From positions 119,085 through 183,084 of the forward strand of contig JAGFBZ010000901.1 of the NCBI GenBank assembly GCA_018398805.1: a stretch of 64,000 nt of DNA, in the 5' to 3' direction. The DNA comes from Hirundichthys speculiger. Taxonomy: Eukaryota; Chordata; Actinopteri; Beloniformes; Exocoetidae. Each line of letters starts with the position of its first letter. The stretch's first letter is position 1. This document shows positions 10,731-22,400 of this stretch, in pieces. Below the pieces are notes generated by a model. It ran no database searches and was not told the origin of the DNA. It saw nothing but the letters and a program-made list of their open reading frames with translations. A program made the position numbers and the translations under genes.

Positions 10731-11300
10731 GTGGCCCAGCACAGTTATGCTGGGAAGCCCAAGCATGTAGTGAGGGTTTGCTGGGAATGTCTGACAGAGG
10801 AACCTGCCAGAAAGATCATCAATTTGCACCTTCATCAGAGTTACAACTACATCCCAAGGGAGGTTGGAGACATTCAATTGGAATGGGCCAAATTTAGCAC
10901 CTCCATTGCTGTTGCGGCTGACCAGAGGTCTGGCTGTAAGGTTTTTGGTGCTTGCTGTGGCGGCAATCCTCAACCCGTTGGTGGACACCTCGGGTAAGAG
11001 AGGCCGTCAGGCTGAAGGAGGAGCCCTATCAGGCTTGGTGAACCTGTGGGGTCATGGAAGTCACGGAAAACAACTTTAGGTCAAATCCTTGAAGATTCTG
11101 GCAAACCATCAGGCGACTCAGGCAGGGAAAGCAGTGCTTCACCAACATTGTGTATAGTGGGTACTGCTGATCTCAACTGGGCAGTTCTTGGGCGGTAATA
11201 AGAATACTTTGAGGCTCTTGTCAACCCCACAAACTCTTCTATGCAGGATGCAGAGCCTGTGGACCTATTTGTTACTGGAGTTGAGGTCACCAACGTAGTT
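10731..11300 (+). pseudogene. Old Rex3 (RTE) LINE relic
   Basis: The translation 'GKPKHVVRVCWECL', 'YIPREVGDIQLEWA' and 'GACCGGNP' matches the linker between endonuclease and reverse transcriptase of the full-length Rex3 at 30194-33552 (around 31385-31610). Further homology, with frameshifts, runs to about 11300. Both ends are lost. Divergence is clearly higher than expected for a recent copy. Confidence 0.8.
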
Positions 11301-11319
11301 AAGTAGCGGCATGATGTCT

Positions 11320-12310
11320 CGCCATGAATAGAAAAAGTGTTCTAACTTGCACATGCATTGTCCAATCTGCCCCAAAATCCATACGTTTGATGATTCTTCC
11401 ACCCTGAACAAGTGTATATGACAATCCTGGGTGAACTTCTTAGTGCCACCATCTGGTCATAGGAAAATTATTTTAGTCTTATTATGTCCGTTATCTTCCT
11501 CGCTCTTCATCATATCAGCCTGAGAAGCGGTCAGACTGAACTCAGAAGTGTCCTCAAGCATGATGTACAATTTTATGTCTGCAGGTCCAACGGTGCCAGC
11601 ACTATTCATTGTAAAATAGGAAGTGTTCTTCTCCGAAATGAATCGCCATTTTGCGAGTCTTAAGATACTTGAAACCATTTTGCACACACATTAGTTGTGT
11701 GAGAATTTTTCATATTTTATGGTTACTTTACATGGACACACAAAACTGGCTCAATAGCGCCACCTTCTTTTTTGTATCGATGAGCCCCTCCATATGCTTT
11801 CACCTACAGACATGAACTTCGTGTGACTGATGTATCATCCTCAGACCTACAAAAAAGTCTCTTGGACCCATGCTCTAACTCGCACAGGAAGTCTGATATT
11901 TTGAATGGAATATGCAGTTTTTCCAATATTTTGGTCATTTCTAGGCCTCGTACTTTAATGAACTCCTCCCAGAGATTTGGTCCTATTGACTTCAAACATT
12001 TTTTGTTCTAACCTAATCAAGACACATGGCTGATCAAAGTTTGCAAAGTTTACAACTTTTTACCAGAGGACTTGACCGCAGTGACACAGCGAAGTTTGAT
12101 GTCATTTCGCAGACCCGCCATGAAAGAGAAATGGGCTGTAACTCAGCCATACAGTGTTTAATCTGGTCCAAAATGGATGAGTATGATCGTAGTCCCATCC
12201 TGAACACATAAAACCTGTAATATTGAAAAACTGCTGTAGCGCCACCTATTGGTAACAGGATAATCGTTTTGCATTCGGCATCCCTGCTCCGAGAGGGATG
12301 AGTCGACACA
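11320..12310. repeat. Dispersed repeat block (partner inverted at 38457-38670)
   Basis: The segment 11770-12010 is the reverse complement of about 38457-38670 with moderate divergence. The neighbouring 12030-12270 part, with the phrase TAGCGCCACCTATTGGTAAC, has the look of a common fish interspersed repeat. No coding region is supported. Confidence 0.55.
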
Positions 12311-12359
12311 GTTCATATCAGTAGTGAAGACACTGAAGATAACTGACAGTGAAAAATGT

Positions 12360-12690
12360 TAGGGATGCACAATAACTGTTTTTTAAAACTGAACCCGATA
12401 ACCGATAACTTTCAGCTCCTAAAGGCCGATACTGATAACCGATAACACACACATATACCAAAGATCATTACATCAATACGATGAACAAAATCAAAAATAG
12501 TTTTGACTCTTTAATTGAGCAAATATTTATTTTTTCCAATGAAGAACTATTGGCAAGCCTCCCAAACATTTTCGTAAAGCTATCAACCAAACCTATTTGA
12601 TATCTCACATCAACTTAAATAAGGTGCATTACTTACTGATATAAAAAAAAATAAAGGCTCCTTGAACTGATGGAAATACATGCATCAAAA
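12360..12690. mobile_element. End fragment of a hAT element (same family as 40945-42066)
   Basis: Starts TAGGGATGCACAATAACTG and matches the reverse complement of 41740-42066. Only this end is present. Confidence 0.75.
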
Positions 12691-12879
12691 TTACAAACTG
12701 AAAAATATCTATGTTTAAAGGAAACAACACAACAAATGCGCGGGTTCATATTTCGAGGAATCACCCAGAGATCTAAGACACGGAGCAGAGTCAGCCGCCA
12801 GCTGCAGACCGACGAAAACTGCAGTGCTTCACAAAGCTCTCTGCCAGCTCTGAGTGGGCAAAAATGAAAAAATAAAAAT

Positions 12880-13219
12880 AACTCGGCCTTTCGTCAGCTT
12901 CATTGCCAAAGACCTACGGCCTTAGAGGGTGGTGGAGAATGAGGAGTTTGTCAGCATGTTGCAGACAGTGGAGCAAAGGTACGCCATACCATCCCATAAG
13001 ATTTTCACTGAGACAGCTGTGCCACAGCTTTACAAAAAGACTAAAAGAAAGGTCATCAGTGCCCTAACCAAAACAACCAGAGAGGCACTAACATGTGATG
13101 CATGGACATCAAGAGCAACCCAGTCTTTTGTGACATTCACTGCTCACTACATAACTGATACGTGGCTGCTCGGATCCCATGTTTTGCAAATTTATTTCAT
13201 AGGTAGCTACTTAGAGTAG
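12880..13219 (+). pseudogene. hAT (ZBED-like) transposase fragment
   Basis: A 97-codon frame from 12929 contains 'YAIPSHKIFTETAVPQLY' and 'ALTCDAWTSRATQSFVTFTA', typical of the N-terminal half of hAT transposases, before the catalytic DDE/insertion region. The 'FIAKDLRP' segment just upstream (12900-12923) is in another frame, which shows a frameshift. No catalytic core follows. Confidence 0.75.
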
Positions 13220-13529
13220 CAGTTTCCACACACTGTTTTTGGTAAAGGCACTTTCCTCAGAATTTAAAAAGCAGCATGTCTAACTGCACTATTTTTTTAA
13301 TAAAGAGGCCCTTTTGTTTTTGTTACGTAAGCAGTATGTGATATTGCTTTCATATAACAGTTGCAACAATTCCATCTAAGCATGGATAAATGTTTAAAAC
13401 TTAATAAATGTGAAAAAGACACTTTAATATCTCCATTTGTCATTCTGTCTTGCAAAGCAGATGGGAAAAGATCTTGATTAGAAATCAGATCAGAAATCAT
13501 TATGAATAAAATTGTTTTGAATCTAAAAT

Positions 13530-13666
13530 CGATTTTAAATCGAATCGTGGCCACAAAATAGGAATCCAATTGAATCGTGAGATTGTAAAAGATTCACACT
13601 CCTAATATTTGATGTGACTGACTTCTAAAAGATTCACACCCCTAATATTTGATGTGACTGACTTCT
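13530..13666. mobile_element. hAT-type end with a 40-bp tandem duplication
   Basis: The sequence reads into GATTCACACCCCTAA, a hAT-like terminus. The 40 bp at 13587-13626 are repeated directly at 13627-13666 with one or two differences. Confidence 0.5.
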
Positions 13667-13779
13667 ATGGATGTCAATGGCAGTCAATGTTTGGATTCAA
13701 ATTGATGTCTATACAGGTCACTGGGAGCCGATGAGTTAATAGGGAGTAGTGTGGACGATGTTTGTTGGCAGTTTGAACT

Positions 13780-14640
13780 TCATAACTTTACATAGCACTT
13801 TTCATACATGCAAAATGCAACACAAAGTGTTTTACAGGATAAAATAAAACATAAAACAGGAACACAACAAACAAAGACCCGTCCCTCTCAAGCTCACGCA
13901 CAAAGCACACACACGCACTCTCACAGCGCAAAGTAAAAAGTTAAGTAATATGGCTGGGCACTGAGGATCCAGGTGAGGAAAGACCACCTATGGGAGGCCA
14001 TCCACACCGAGCGGCGCCACAGTCTGCATCTACAGCGGGTGCCGTCCCAGAGACCACCTCAACCCAGATAGACCAGGGTAGGATCTACACATTGTGCAGA
14101 CCCCTCCAGTCCTCCAGGCTGAGGGGGTCTGCAGCAACGCTATTTTCAAATGATTACAGTGTGAGAGTGAGACGCAATGCCGGGAGCAGAAGATAGTAGT
14201 GCATCAGCACCGACAGGACATGAGGATCCGCTGGTGCCTCGTGAAGGAGCAACATCTCCTGTGTGGAAGTTTTTTGGATTCAGGGCAAGTGATGTTGACC
14301 AAAATTTATTGGTCAACATACAGAACATAGGACAGTGGCACTGTCCAAGATTGTCAAATACAGTTGTTCAGAGTGAAAGAATCATCAAATATATGAATCT
14401 TCAAGCAGATTGGATAATGCATGTGTAATTCAGAACAACTTTCCCATTCACAGCAAGAGATCTGTGTAGTAAAGCCTATAGTTAGTCTAAACAATAGTGT
14501 GTTAGGGCCAATAGTCATAGCTACAGTTACAGGAATGGCTGAAGACAAGGCTAGAGCAGGCTGATCTGAAATTTAGCCTCATCATAGCTATGCTGCTATA
14601 GGTCTACACTGCAGGGAGACACCAACATGATCTACTGATT
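13780..14640. repeat. Mixed repeats with a BED-finger start
   Basis: The plus-strand frame at 14177-14305 contains 'SPVWKFFGFRASD', which resembles the start of the BED zinc finger of ZBED-type hAT transposases; it is truncated. The part 14440-14640 matches copy 1 of the dispersed repeat (585-725) in inverse orientation. Boundaries are uncertain. Confidence 0.4.
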
Positions 14641-15351
14641 GGTGTCCTCACCTTTTCTCTTCCCACCTTTACCTTTCTTATTCAGCTGTATCCATAGTTA
14701 CTTTTTCTAATCTTATGTATCACTTATGTAAAATGACAATAAAAGGATTTCTATTTATTTAGATTTCTAGTTAATTACCATATTCGCCTGAATATAGGAT
14801 GGCTCAGATTATAAGACGACTGCTATTTTTCAAATATCATTTTGGGAAAATAAAAATATGATGAAGACAATAGGGTTATTAATAAAATACAGTGATCCCT
14901 TGCCACTTCGCGGTTTGACTAACGGGGTTTTAGTGCTTCACAGATTTTTTTCAGAAATATATTATAATTAAAAAAATCAAGAAATAATGCTGAAATTCTG
15001 TGAAAATCCACCCCACAGCAGACGAGAGGCTGCAGCTGCCAGCAAAACATCAAACAATGACTCACAGCCTCCTGTAAGCAACAGAGAAACACAGACAGAA
15101 CTCTAGAATCTGGGCGCTGTTTGGCCGAGACACATTTACTACATTTACTACGCATTTACTGGCCGCATGCACAACGCAGCGACCGGCAGCAGTGGGAAGC
15201 ATGTCAGTTTTAAGTTTGTTATTTTTTACTTAAACTTTTAAACTCGCTGTGCACTTTGAATTGATCAACCTCACTTTTGTGTGATTAAGAGTGTCATGAT
15301 TCAGTGACGTGGATCTGACTCTGATCTTTTTATTGGCGGTGCTGCGTCCTC

Positions 15352-16030
15352 ATGTCACCTGGGGTTGCTGACAGCTCCATTCAATATTCCAGAGACTATC
15401 TGTTAAAATTCTCTAATCCCGTGATCAGCGGCCCACCAGCGGACCTAGTCTTTCCTGACCTGAAGGAACTTTTCGAGCACAGGGAAGGCGACAACTTCGT
15501 ATCTCCACGACAGAAACCGAGGAGGCGAGGCAGGAGAGGCGGCGTACGGGAGCGCATGAGACGGCAACAGACGCATCCCCCTCCCTTCAATTATCCTGTC
15601 CAATGTCTGCTCTCTCAGCAATAAAACTGAGGAACTACAGGCTCTTGTTCACCATCAGCATGTATTCAAAGAAGCCTGCATCCTGGTCTTCTCTGAGACC
15701 TGGCTCGGGGAAAAGACGTTGACGGTGATCTGGCCATAGACGGGTTCTGGTTCCACTCGGCACCTACAGAGGGTCTGCAACAACTGGGAAATCATGCGGA
15801 GGTGGAGTATGTGTTTACATAAATGAACGTTGGTGTAAAACTGTTTTAGTAAGAGAGAGTTTGTACCAATTTAAGTTTCTACCATCAGGTTCACTGATTA
15901 GACTCCCTTTTGCAAAGACAAACAGATACAAACATTCTTTTGTTCCCTCTGCTGTTGTTCTTTTAAATACCAGGAGGAGAAGATAGCGGGTGAAAAGCCC
16001 TCCCTCCTGACTATAGCTTAGGTCTTCATT
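15352..16030 (+). pseudogene. LINE relic: endonuclease start joined to the 3' end
   Basis: A 90-codon frame leads into 'SNVCSLSNKTEELQALV' and 'FSETWLG', the start of an endonuclease of jockey/CR1-like fish LINEs. After about 15860 it jumps to a C-terminal-like 'SFVPSAVVLLNTRRRR' and a terminal region. The reverse transcriptase is deleted. Confidence 0.6.
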
Positions 16031-16187
16031 ATGAAAAAAAAAAAAGTTATTGATTGATTTACAGTTCAGAGACCAGAGGCTGTGAGGGAAACAGAAAGAC
16101 CACAGTTTAGCCTTTGTCTTGTGTCACTGCAGTGTCTCACTACTTTTTTGCGGTGTTTAAACATATTTTAAACACATTATTTAGGCT

Positions 16188-16188
<1 letters not shown>

Positions 16189-16218
<30 letters not shown>
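16189..16218 (+). repeat. G30 homopolymer
   Basis: Thirty consecutive G, followed by GC-rich sequence with another G7 run. It could form G-quadruplex structures and may be mis-sized in the assembly. Confidence 0.9.
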
Positions 16219-16220
<2 letters not shown>

Positions 16221-16605
16221 CCGGCTCCATTTCGCAGATTTTGATTATTGCGGGGGGGCGCCGGTCCCCATTAACCGTGATAACTAAGGGATCACTGTAA
16301 CTCATTATTGTACAATTACTATAGAAAAAAATCACAGAGATAACATTCTGCTCTATTGTTTACTTAGGTGAGGGATCCATCTAGTGTCGCAGATGTGTAA
16401 CTACAAGAGAAAAGTTTAGTCCTTCATTTTGAGACAACCCCCATTTTTGAGAATATGATTTCTAGAATTAAATATCGTCCTATATTCTGGCCAATATGGT
16501 AATAACATAAAAATATATCTGCATTCTGTCGAGTGATCTATGGGATTTTGGGATCATCTTGGCTATTATGTTGAAGAAATATTAAAACTATTTTCTAGCT
16601 GTGAC

Positions 16606-16996
16606 TTCAATTCAATTCAATTCAATTCAATTTTATTTGTATAGCGTCTGTTACAATGACAATTGTCTCTAGGCGCTTTACAGAGACCCAGAGCATGACC
16701 CCCGAGCAAATATCATTAACTAAGATTATAATATTAAATCCAATCAGTGATAATGGCAGGTAAAAAACTCCCACGTAGGGAGAAAAAAAACCTTAATGCC
16801 AAACAATGGCAAGGAAAAACTCCACTTTAAGAGGAAGAAACCTTGAGCAGGACCTGGCTCATATGGGGGGACCCTCCTGCCGAAGGCCAGCCGGGTAGAG
16901 AAAGAAAAGAGGGGAGACAGGACAGAGAGAGGATGGAGGACGGAGAGAAGATGGAGGACAGAAAGAGGAGAGCACACAAATGACTAAATAGCACAC
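16606..16996 (-). repeat. Teleost dispersed repeat, copy 2 (with tail)
   Basis: Begins with the (TTGAA)n tail read on the opposite strand, then the conserved 'TTTATTTGTATAGCGTCTG' end. It continues through the AAACCTTGAGCAGGACC block shared with copies 1 and 3. Confidence 0.75.
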
Positions 16997-17253
16997 AAAT
17001 GACTAAAAAGTGATCATTTTCAGTGTGTCTGAATGCAGAGTGGGCATTCTGTTCTATTGTGGAATGTAAACAATAGCAGCCAGCACTGTGTGCAGCCTCT
17101 GAATGTAAACATGAATTGGTCCTCTTTAAAAAAAAAAAGGAGGAAAAGAGAGTAGGAGGCTTTAAGGTATTAGAAACCAATACCAGCCATGAGTGGCTGG
17201 TATTGGTTACTCTTACTCAAACCAGAGTAAGAGTATGAATTTAGGGTTTTAGT

Positions 17254-18358
17254 TAGGGCTGGGCAAGTTAACGCGTTATTATCGCGTTAACGCATTCATT
17301 TATTAACGCCGACAATTATTTTAACGCGCGTTAATGCACGTTGATCACATGCTTTTGTTTTGAAAAGTCTGTTACTGGCTGCTGCGGAACCGGAAGATAA
17401 TTGGCAGGTAAACATGCGAAAAACCTAGAACAGACATGAAGAACGATAAAAATCTGTATACTTAACAGTTCAGGTAGCAACTCAGGTAGCAATATCAACA
17501 ATTCTGTCTGAAAAAGAAAATTCTGGACTGCAACAAAACTTTCGCGTCATTCTTCCATGTTACATCAGATCTGTTCACTTACTGGTTACTTCAGTGCGGC
17601 TCCATCTAGTGGCACAGATGTGTAATGACAACAGAAAGTCCAGTCATAATTCAGTCCTGTGGACCATTTTTTTCATTTCGTATTTTTTGATCCAAGTCTA
17701 AAATTTAAATGTTAAAGAAAAAAACAGGCATTTTTTCCTTTTTTTTTGTTAGATTAAAAAACGAAAAACATATTAAAATGTCACTTTTTAATTTTTGATT
17801 GACAATTGAAAATGGAAAGAATGAATGATACACAAATTGGTAAAGTTACTGAACTTTAACATGGACATTTTCATTTTAAAATTCTCCCAGACGGAGGATT
17901 CGACAGAAACAAGGTTATTTGTAACAACTGCCAAGTTGAACTCCCCGTTAAAAGTTTCTGCTGTTACCTCAGAAATTACCTGTTTTAATGTTATGATTCT
18001 GCTGAGCCACAATCTTTTTTTTGGATTTTGTTTGTAGACTTTTTAAATTTTTTTTTATAAAAACAGGATGACATTAATGCCCCGGCAGTGGCAATAAGCT
18101 TTATTATATTTTACATTTTTTAAGATGAGATTTTCACTAAATATGTGTTACTGACAAGTGCTGATGTTAAAAATGTTTGAACAACAAATGTTATCGCACT
18201 TTAGTTCATATGGCAGCAGACCATTTAAATAAAAGTGGATTTTACACTACTTTTGAATTCATTATTTGATTTTGCGTATACAATGCGATTAATCGCGATT
18301 AATCAGGGAAATAATGCGATTAATCGCGATTAAAAATTTTAATCGTTGCCCAGCCCTA
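17254..18358. mobile_element. Non-autonomous hAT element with TSD GTTTTAGT
   Basis: Ends TAGGGCTGGGCAA and TTGCCCAGCCCTA are inverted. Perfect 8-bp TSDs GTTTTAGT lie at 17246-17253 and 18359-18366. Subterminal CGCGTTAA/CGCGATTAA motifs are repeated at both ends, likely transposase-binding repeats. No transposase is present. Confidence 0.92.
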
Positions 18359-18369
18359 GTTTTAGTTAG

Positions 18370-18960
18370 TTAACAAATTCTGTAGAAGAGGAAGCTAGAT
18401 GGAAATTGTTCAAAAACAACTTGAATTGTTCAAGACCAAATCTAAAGGCCAGTAAGCGACCTTAGAGGCACTATGTGCGGCTGTTATTAAAATATTAAGA
18501 TATAATAAGGGATCTTTTCATGTATACGTGGAACGCTCATGGCCATGGTGAGATAGGTGCAGGAAGTTGCTCGGCCTTTGCAGCAGTCTAGCCTTGGAGG
18601 AGCAACCATGTGCTGGTGGTAGCCACGTGCAGAGTTCGTAAACAGGCTAACCTTGTGGGATGGTTGACTGTGTGGGACACTGTGAACATGGACCAATCAG
18701 GCTAACCTTTTGGGATGGATGATTGTGTAAGACTCAGAACGTGTACCAATCATGTAAAAATATTTAAATATGATTACGCATGGCATTGTAAGACAAATCA
18801 GAAGTGCTTTGTGAATATGTTATTGTATTCCCTTTGTGAATATTGAATTGTAACCAATCAAGATGTTTGAACTTTGCGAGGACTTTGGGGGTGGACGTGG
18901 GTATGGCGTGGCCAGCCAGGAGGTTTAAAAAGCTGAGGAGTGGAGTGAAGGGAATGTTTC
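18370..18960. other. Unassigned sequence
   Basis: Contains two diverged direct copies of a 'GGGATGG..GA(C/T)TGTGT..GAC' phrase (about 18657-18740). No gene or bounded element was recognised. Confidence 0.3.
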
Positions 18961-18963
18961 CTA

Positions 18964-19340
18964 GATGGAAAAAATTATTAGACCACCATTTTTTCTTCAC
19001 TTTCTTGTTCATTTTAATACCTGGTACCAGTAAACGTCATCATGTGACTAAAACAGACAGAAAAGAAAACACTGAATGCATAAAAGCAGTGTTTTTGGCA
19101 GTACAACGCCATAGCTATTGATGTAAAAACTTAAGTGATTTAGGTTATAATCAAGAAAACCATGGAAAATGGTAAGATATCAGCTCTTAAATAAAACTCT
19201 TAAATAAAACTCTGAGCAATCTTTGTGGTTATCATTATGTTTGTCCAAACAAATGTACCTTTAGTTGTACCAGGCATTAAAATGAACAAGAAACTGAAGA
19301 AAACAAGGGTGGTCTAATAATGTTTTCCATGACTCTGTAC
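18964..19340. mobile_element. Tc1-like MITE
   Basis: Inverted ends contain AATTATTAGACCACC at left and GGTGGTCTAATAATG at right, with the right end next to TA. About 0.38 kb, no coding region. The left terminus has lost a few bases. Confidence 0.65.
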
Positions 19341-19369
19341 ATACATACATATACATATACATATATATA

Positions 19370-20286
19370 CACTACCGGTCAAAAGTTTTAGAACACCTCC
19401 AGTTTTCCAGTTTCTATAGTAATTTACAGTACATAGCTTAATGTCTCAATGTAATCTGAAATTAATGTATAGAACAAATAAACAATTAGATATTTGAAAA
19501 AAGATATCATGAAATCTCTTTTACAAAAATATAACCACAATCTTTGAGTCATCAAAGTTGCCACTTTTTGCAGATATAACAGACAAACACACTTGTGTTA
19601 GTGGCTTTCTTTCTACAATGGAAATCTAATATTGTTGGGAAGGTTCTTCCCAACACTGTCAGAAGTTTTTAGAAATGTGTTGAACTTGCAGGTTGTTTTG
19701 CTTTCATCTTTCTCTCCAGTTCATCCCAAACCAGCTCAATGGGGTTCTGGTCTGGACACAGGGCTGCCATTACATCATTTGAAGCCGACCGTCTTGTTTT
19801 TTTCTTTTAAGGTCATTCTGACAGAATGGATGTATGTTTTGGATCATTATCTTGCTGTAAGATGAACCCCTGAGCGACTAGGCGTAGACCAGAGAAGGTA
19901 CTGGATGGCTCTGTAAAATGCCGTTGTAGCCCTTTTGGTCCAGGGTGTCAGTCGCTCTGTACAAGTCACCAACTCTGGATCCAGCAATCTGTTGATTACT
20001 TAAGAGCTTTGTAAGTAATCAACAGAGGTTGGGACATCTGTGGGAATTGTTTGCATCAAATTTCAAGACTTAATTTACATCCATTGTTGCTTGATCACTG
20101 AAAAAGACCCCTCTTTTTTTAATAACTCTGAAATTTGTTTTGGCAATCTAAACTTTTTTTCCACCTCTGGCAGTTTACTGCTTACCTTTGTACCATTTAA
20201 AGTTATTCACTGGACTTGACCCGCTTTAATTTAAATAAAAACAGGAAAAATAGGGGGGTGTTCTAAAACTTTTGACCAGTAGAGTG
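19370..20286 (-). mobile_element. Tc1 element, transposase relic on minus strand
   Basis: Ends CACTACCGGTCAAAAGTTTT and AAAACTTTTGACCAGTAGAG are inverted, flanked by TA. On the minus strand around 19709-19790 the C-terminal Tc1 transposase signature 'NPIELVWDELERK' is readable, with 'DNDPKHTS' nearby. The frame is broken and the element is only about 0.9 kb, so it is inactive. Confidence 0.8.
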
Positions 20287-20288
20287 TA

Positions 20289-20409
20289 TAGAGATATATA
20301 TATATATATATATATATAGATATAGATATATAGATATACATACAGACATACATAGACATATAGACACATAGAGATATATAGATATAGATATATATATAGA
20401 TATACATAT

Positions 20410-20501
<92 letters not shown>

Positions 20502-20513
20502 TATATGTATTGT
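20289..20513. repeat. (TA)n/(GATA)n-type microsatellite
   Basis: About 225 bp of TA, GATA and TACA units. Long frames here translate only into Tyr-Ile repeats. Confidence 0.95.
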
Positions 20514-20521
20514 ATTAATAT

Positions 20522-21840
20522 TAGGGCTGTCAATTTCTCAAAATAATTAATCAGATTAATAGCATGACTGTCAATAGTTAATCATGATTAATCGCAAATT
20601 AATTGCATATTTTTATCTGTTCTAAATCTACCTTATACAGATCTTTTTTAAGTTGTATTACTCTTATTAATATGAGTCCTGACTAGAACCAGGAAATATG
20701 ACCATATTAGTCCAGTCCTGAGGTCTCTGGCTTCCTGTCACTCAGAGAATAGACTTTAAAACAGCTCTACTTGTGTACAAGTCTCTTCATGGCCCCAAAG
20801 TACATCTTTGACATGTTAGAGCCATATGAACCAACCTGGACTCTGAGAACCTCAGGTAGTGGTCTCCTGCTGGTGTCCAGAGTCAGGACTAAGGTGAAGC
20901 TGCATTTCAGTTTATGCTCCTAAAATCTGGAACAGTCTTCTAAAAGATGTGAGACAGACCTGAACTCTGACAATGTTCTGATCCAGACTGAAAACAGTTC
21001 TGTTTAGATGTGAAGATGATGACTGGAAGGATTTTATCTGCACTCTTCATTTTTAATTTAATTAATTATTTTTTTTATTAATTAATTTTATTTATTATTG
21101 ATTATTTTTATGCTTGTATGGAATGATTCTATTTGCCTTCTTGTGACTTTATGCATCTGTAAAGCACTTTGAATGGCCTTGTGTACGAATTGTGCTCTAC
21201 AAATAAACTTGCCTTGCCTAATATGAGAGTACACAAATGCTTGGCTTATGCAAAACAAATGCATGTTTATTTATTGCTACAATGCCAAATCCATTATATA
21301 TTATACATATATATACACTCAATATTTTCTCTTATGGTCTTCATACAAAATATTTTCGTGGTTTGCTTCAAACCAGGGGGGGCTCTCTGCATCAGCGCTC
21401 TGATTAGCTGACAAGTGATATTTCAGTAGTCGGGACTTCGGTGGTAACTAAATTCACATCGACAGTAAACACAAATGACATAAGTCTTTTGGAGTTAGCC
21501 ATCAGGCAAGGTTTTGAAGCTAAACTTACCATTCAAAATAGTATCGTTTGTATCCATTTTTATCCCAGCTACTGCTCACAGAGGTTTGTTTATGTCTGTC
21601 TGTCTGCGGCATGGACGTCGACGTCAGTGCATGGCTTCCTGTTTTGACAGGACTACGGAGGACTACAGGACTACAACTACGGAGGGGCCCGAGGCTCATG
21701 AAGCCTGGAGGCAACACCTACTCTCCTCTCTACTATTGTACATCAACGGCCAGGCTAAGGCTCGTGTTAATCGCGCGTTAAAAAAATTAGTTGCGTTAAA
21801 ATTATTTTGCGTTAATCACGCGTTAACTTTGACAGCCCTA
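20522..21840. mobile_element. Non-autonomous hAT element with TSD ATTAATAT, carrying an L2 fragment
   Basis: Ends TAGGGCTGTCAA and TTGACAGCCCTA are inverted. Perfect 8-bp TSDs ATTAATAT lie at 20514-20521 and 21841-21848. Subterminal ATTAATC/CGCGTTAA motifs recall the hAT at 17254. An L2 LINE 3' end (20655-21220) sits inside. Confidence 0.92.
20655..21220 (+). pseudogene. L2 LINE 3' end (C-terminal reverse transcriptase plus 3' UTR)
   Basis: Broken frames read 'SPVLRSL', then a 'YAPKIWNSLLKDVRQT' segment typical of the C-terminus of fish L2 reverse transcriptases. The 3' UTR follows, with GTAAAGCACTTTGAATGGCC and AATAAACTTGCCTTGCCT. It is 5'-truncated, the usual LINE integration product. Confidence 0.8.
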
Positions 21841-21978
21841 ATTAATATATCATTGATTCTTGAGAGTTGGGACAAAACATGTCCTACATAGAAAAGTCTA
21901 ATTTATATTGAAAATCAAGAAATTCATCATGGTTTACATACTTACAAAGTTAAATCTAAAGGAACTGTGTATACCTAT

Positions 21979-22380
21979 TGTGACGACTCCTCCACCTGTA
22001 CACCAGGTGGTAGTGTTGGTTGCTTTTGGTTTCTTTCTGTTGCAGGTGGAGAGTCGTCAGCCTGAGGAGACACACCTGGGCTCAATGGTTCTCCTCCCAT
22101 TAAGAAGGCCATTTCCAGACTGTTGCAGGAGGGCTGTGATGAGGGCTGCTCTGGGGAGCTGGTCCTTGTCACTACGCTGGGATTACTGCTGGCGTCTGAG
22201 GCTCTGCTGATGGGCTGTAGGCTCAGTTGTCCAGACTATGGCTGGCAGAGTGTTTGGCTGGGTTTTTCTTGTCTGTGTTGTGTTGATGCAACTGGTTTAA
22301 AATAAACATTTACTGTTGGTACCGACTGTCTTCTGCTGCCTCCCTCACTCTTGTCATGGCCTTCGAGCCAGGTTCTGACA
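21979..22380 (+). repeat. 5' LTR (402 bp)
   Basis: TGTGACGACTCC...GTTCTGACA. It contains an internal imperfect inverted pair of GACGACTCC/GAGTCGTC near its start, and AATAAA (about 22301) as likely polyadenylation signal. Confidence 0.92.
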
Positions 22381-22382
22381 AT

Positions 22383-22400
22383 TGGGGGCTCGTCCGGGAA
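22383..22400 (+). promoter_or_regulatory. Primer-binding site, tRNA-Pro type
   Basis: TGGGGGCTCGTCCGGGAA, two bases after the LTR's CA. It matches the well-known proline-tRNA primer site of gammaretroviruses at 17 of 18 positions, from memory. Confidence 0.88.

Larger units (their letters stand above)
14890..16297. mobile_element. pogo/Tigger-like element nested in the Harbinger-like one
   Basis: Inverted ends CAGTGATCCCTTGCC and AACTAAGGGATCACTG are each next to a TA. The element starting at 39689 has related ends. The interior carries a LINE relic (15352-16030) and a G30 run instead of a transposase. Confidence 0.7.
14775..16502. mobile_element. Harbinger-like non-autonomous element
   Basis: Ends TTACCATATTCGCCTGAATA and its partner CCAATATGGTAA are inverted over about 25 bp with few mismatches. 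The flanking trinucleotide TAA is present at 14772-14774 and 16503-16505, fitting the 3-bp TSD of PIF/Harbinger elements. The superfamily is tentative. A pogo-like element is nested inside. Confidence 0.6.

Noticed and set aside
20226..20533. Tyr/Ile repeat proteins of 90-100 codons
   Set aside because: They come from (TA)n/(GATA)n microsatellite translation.
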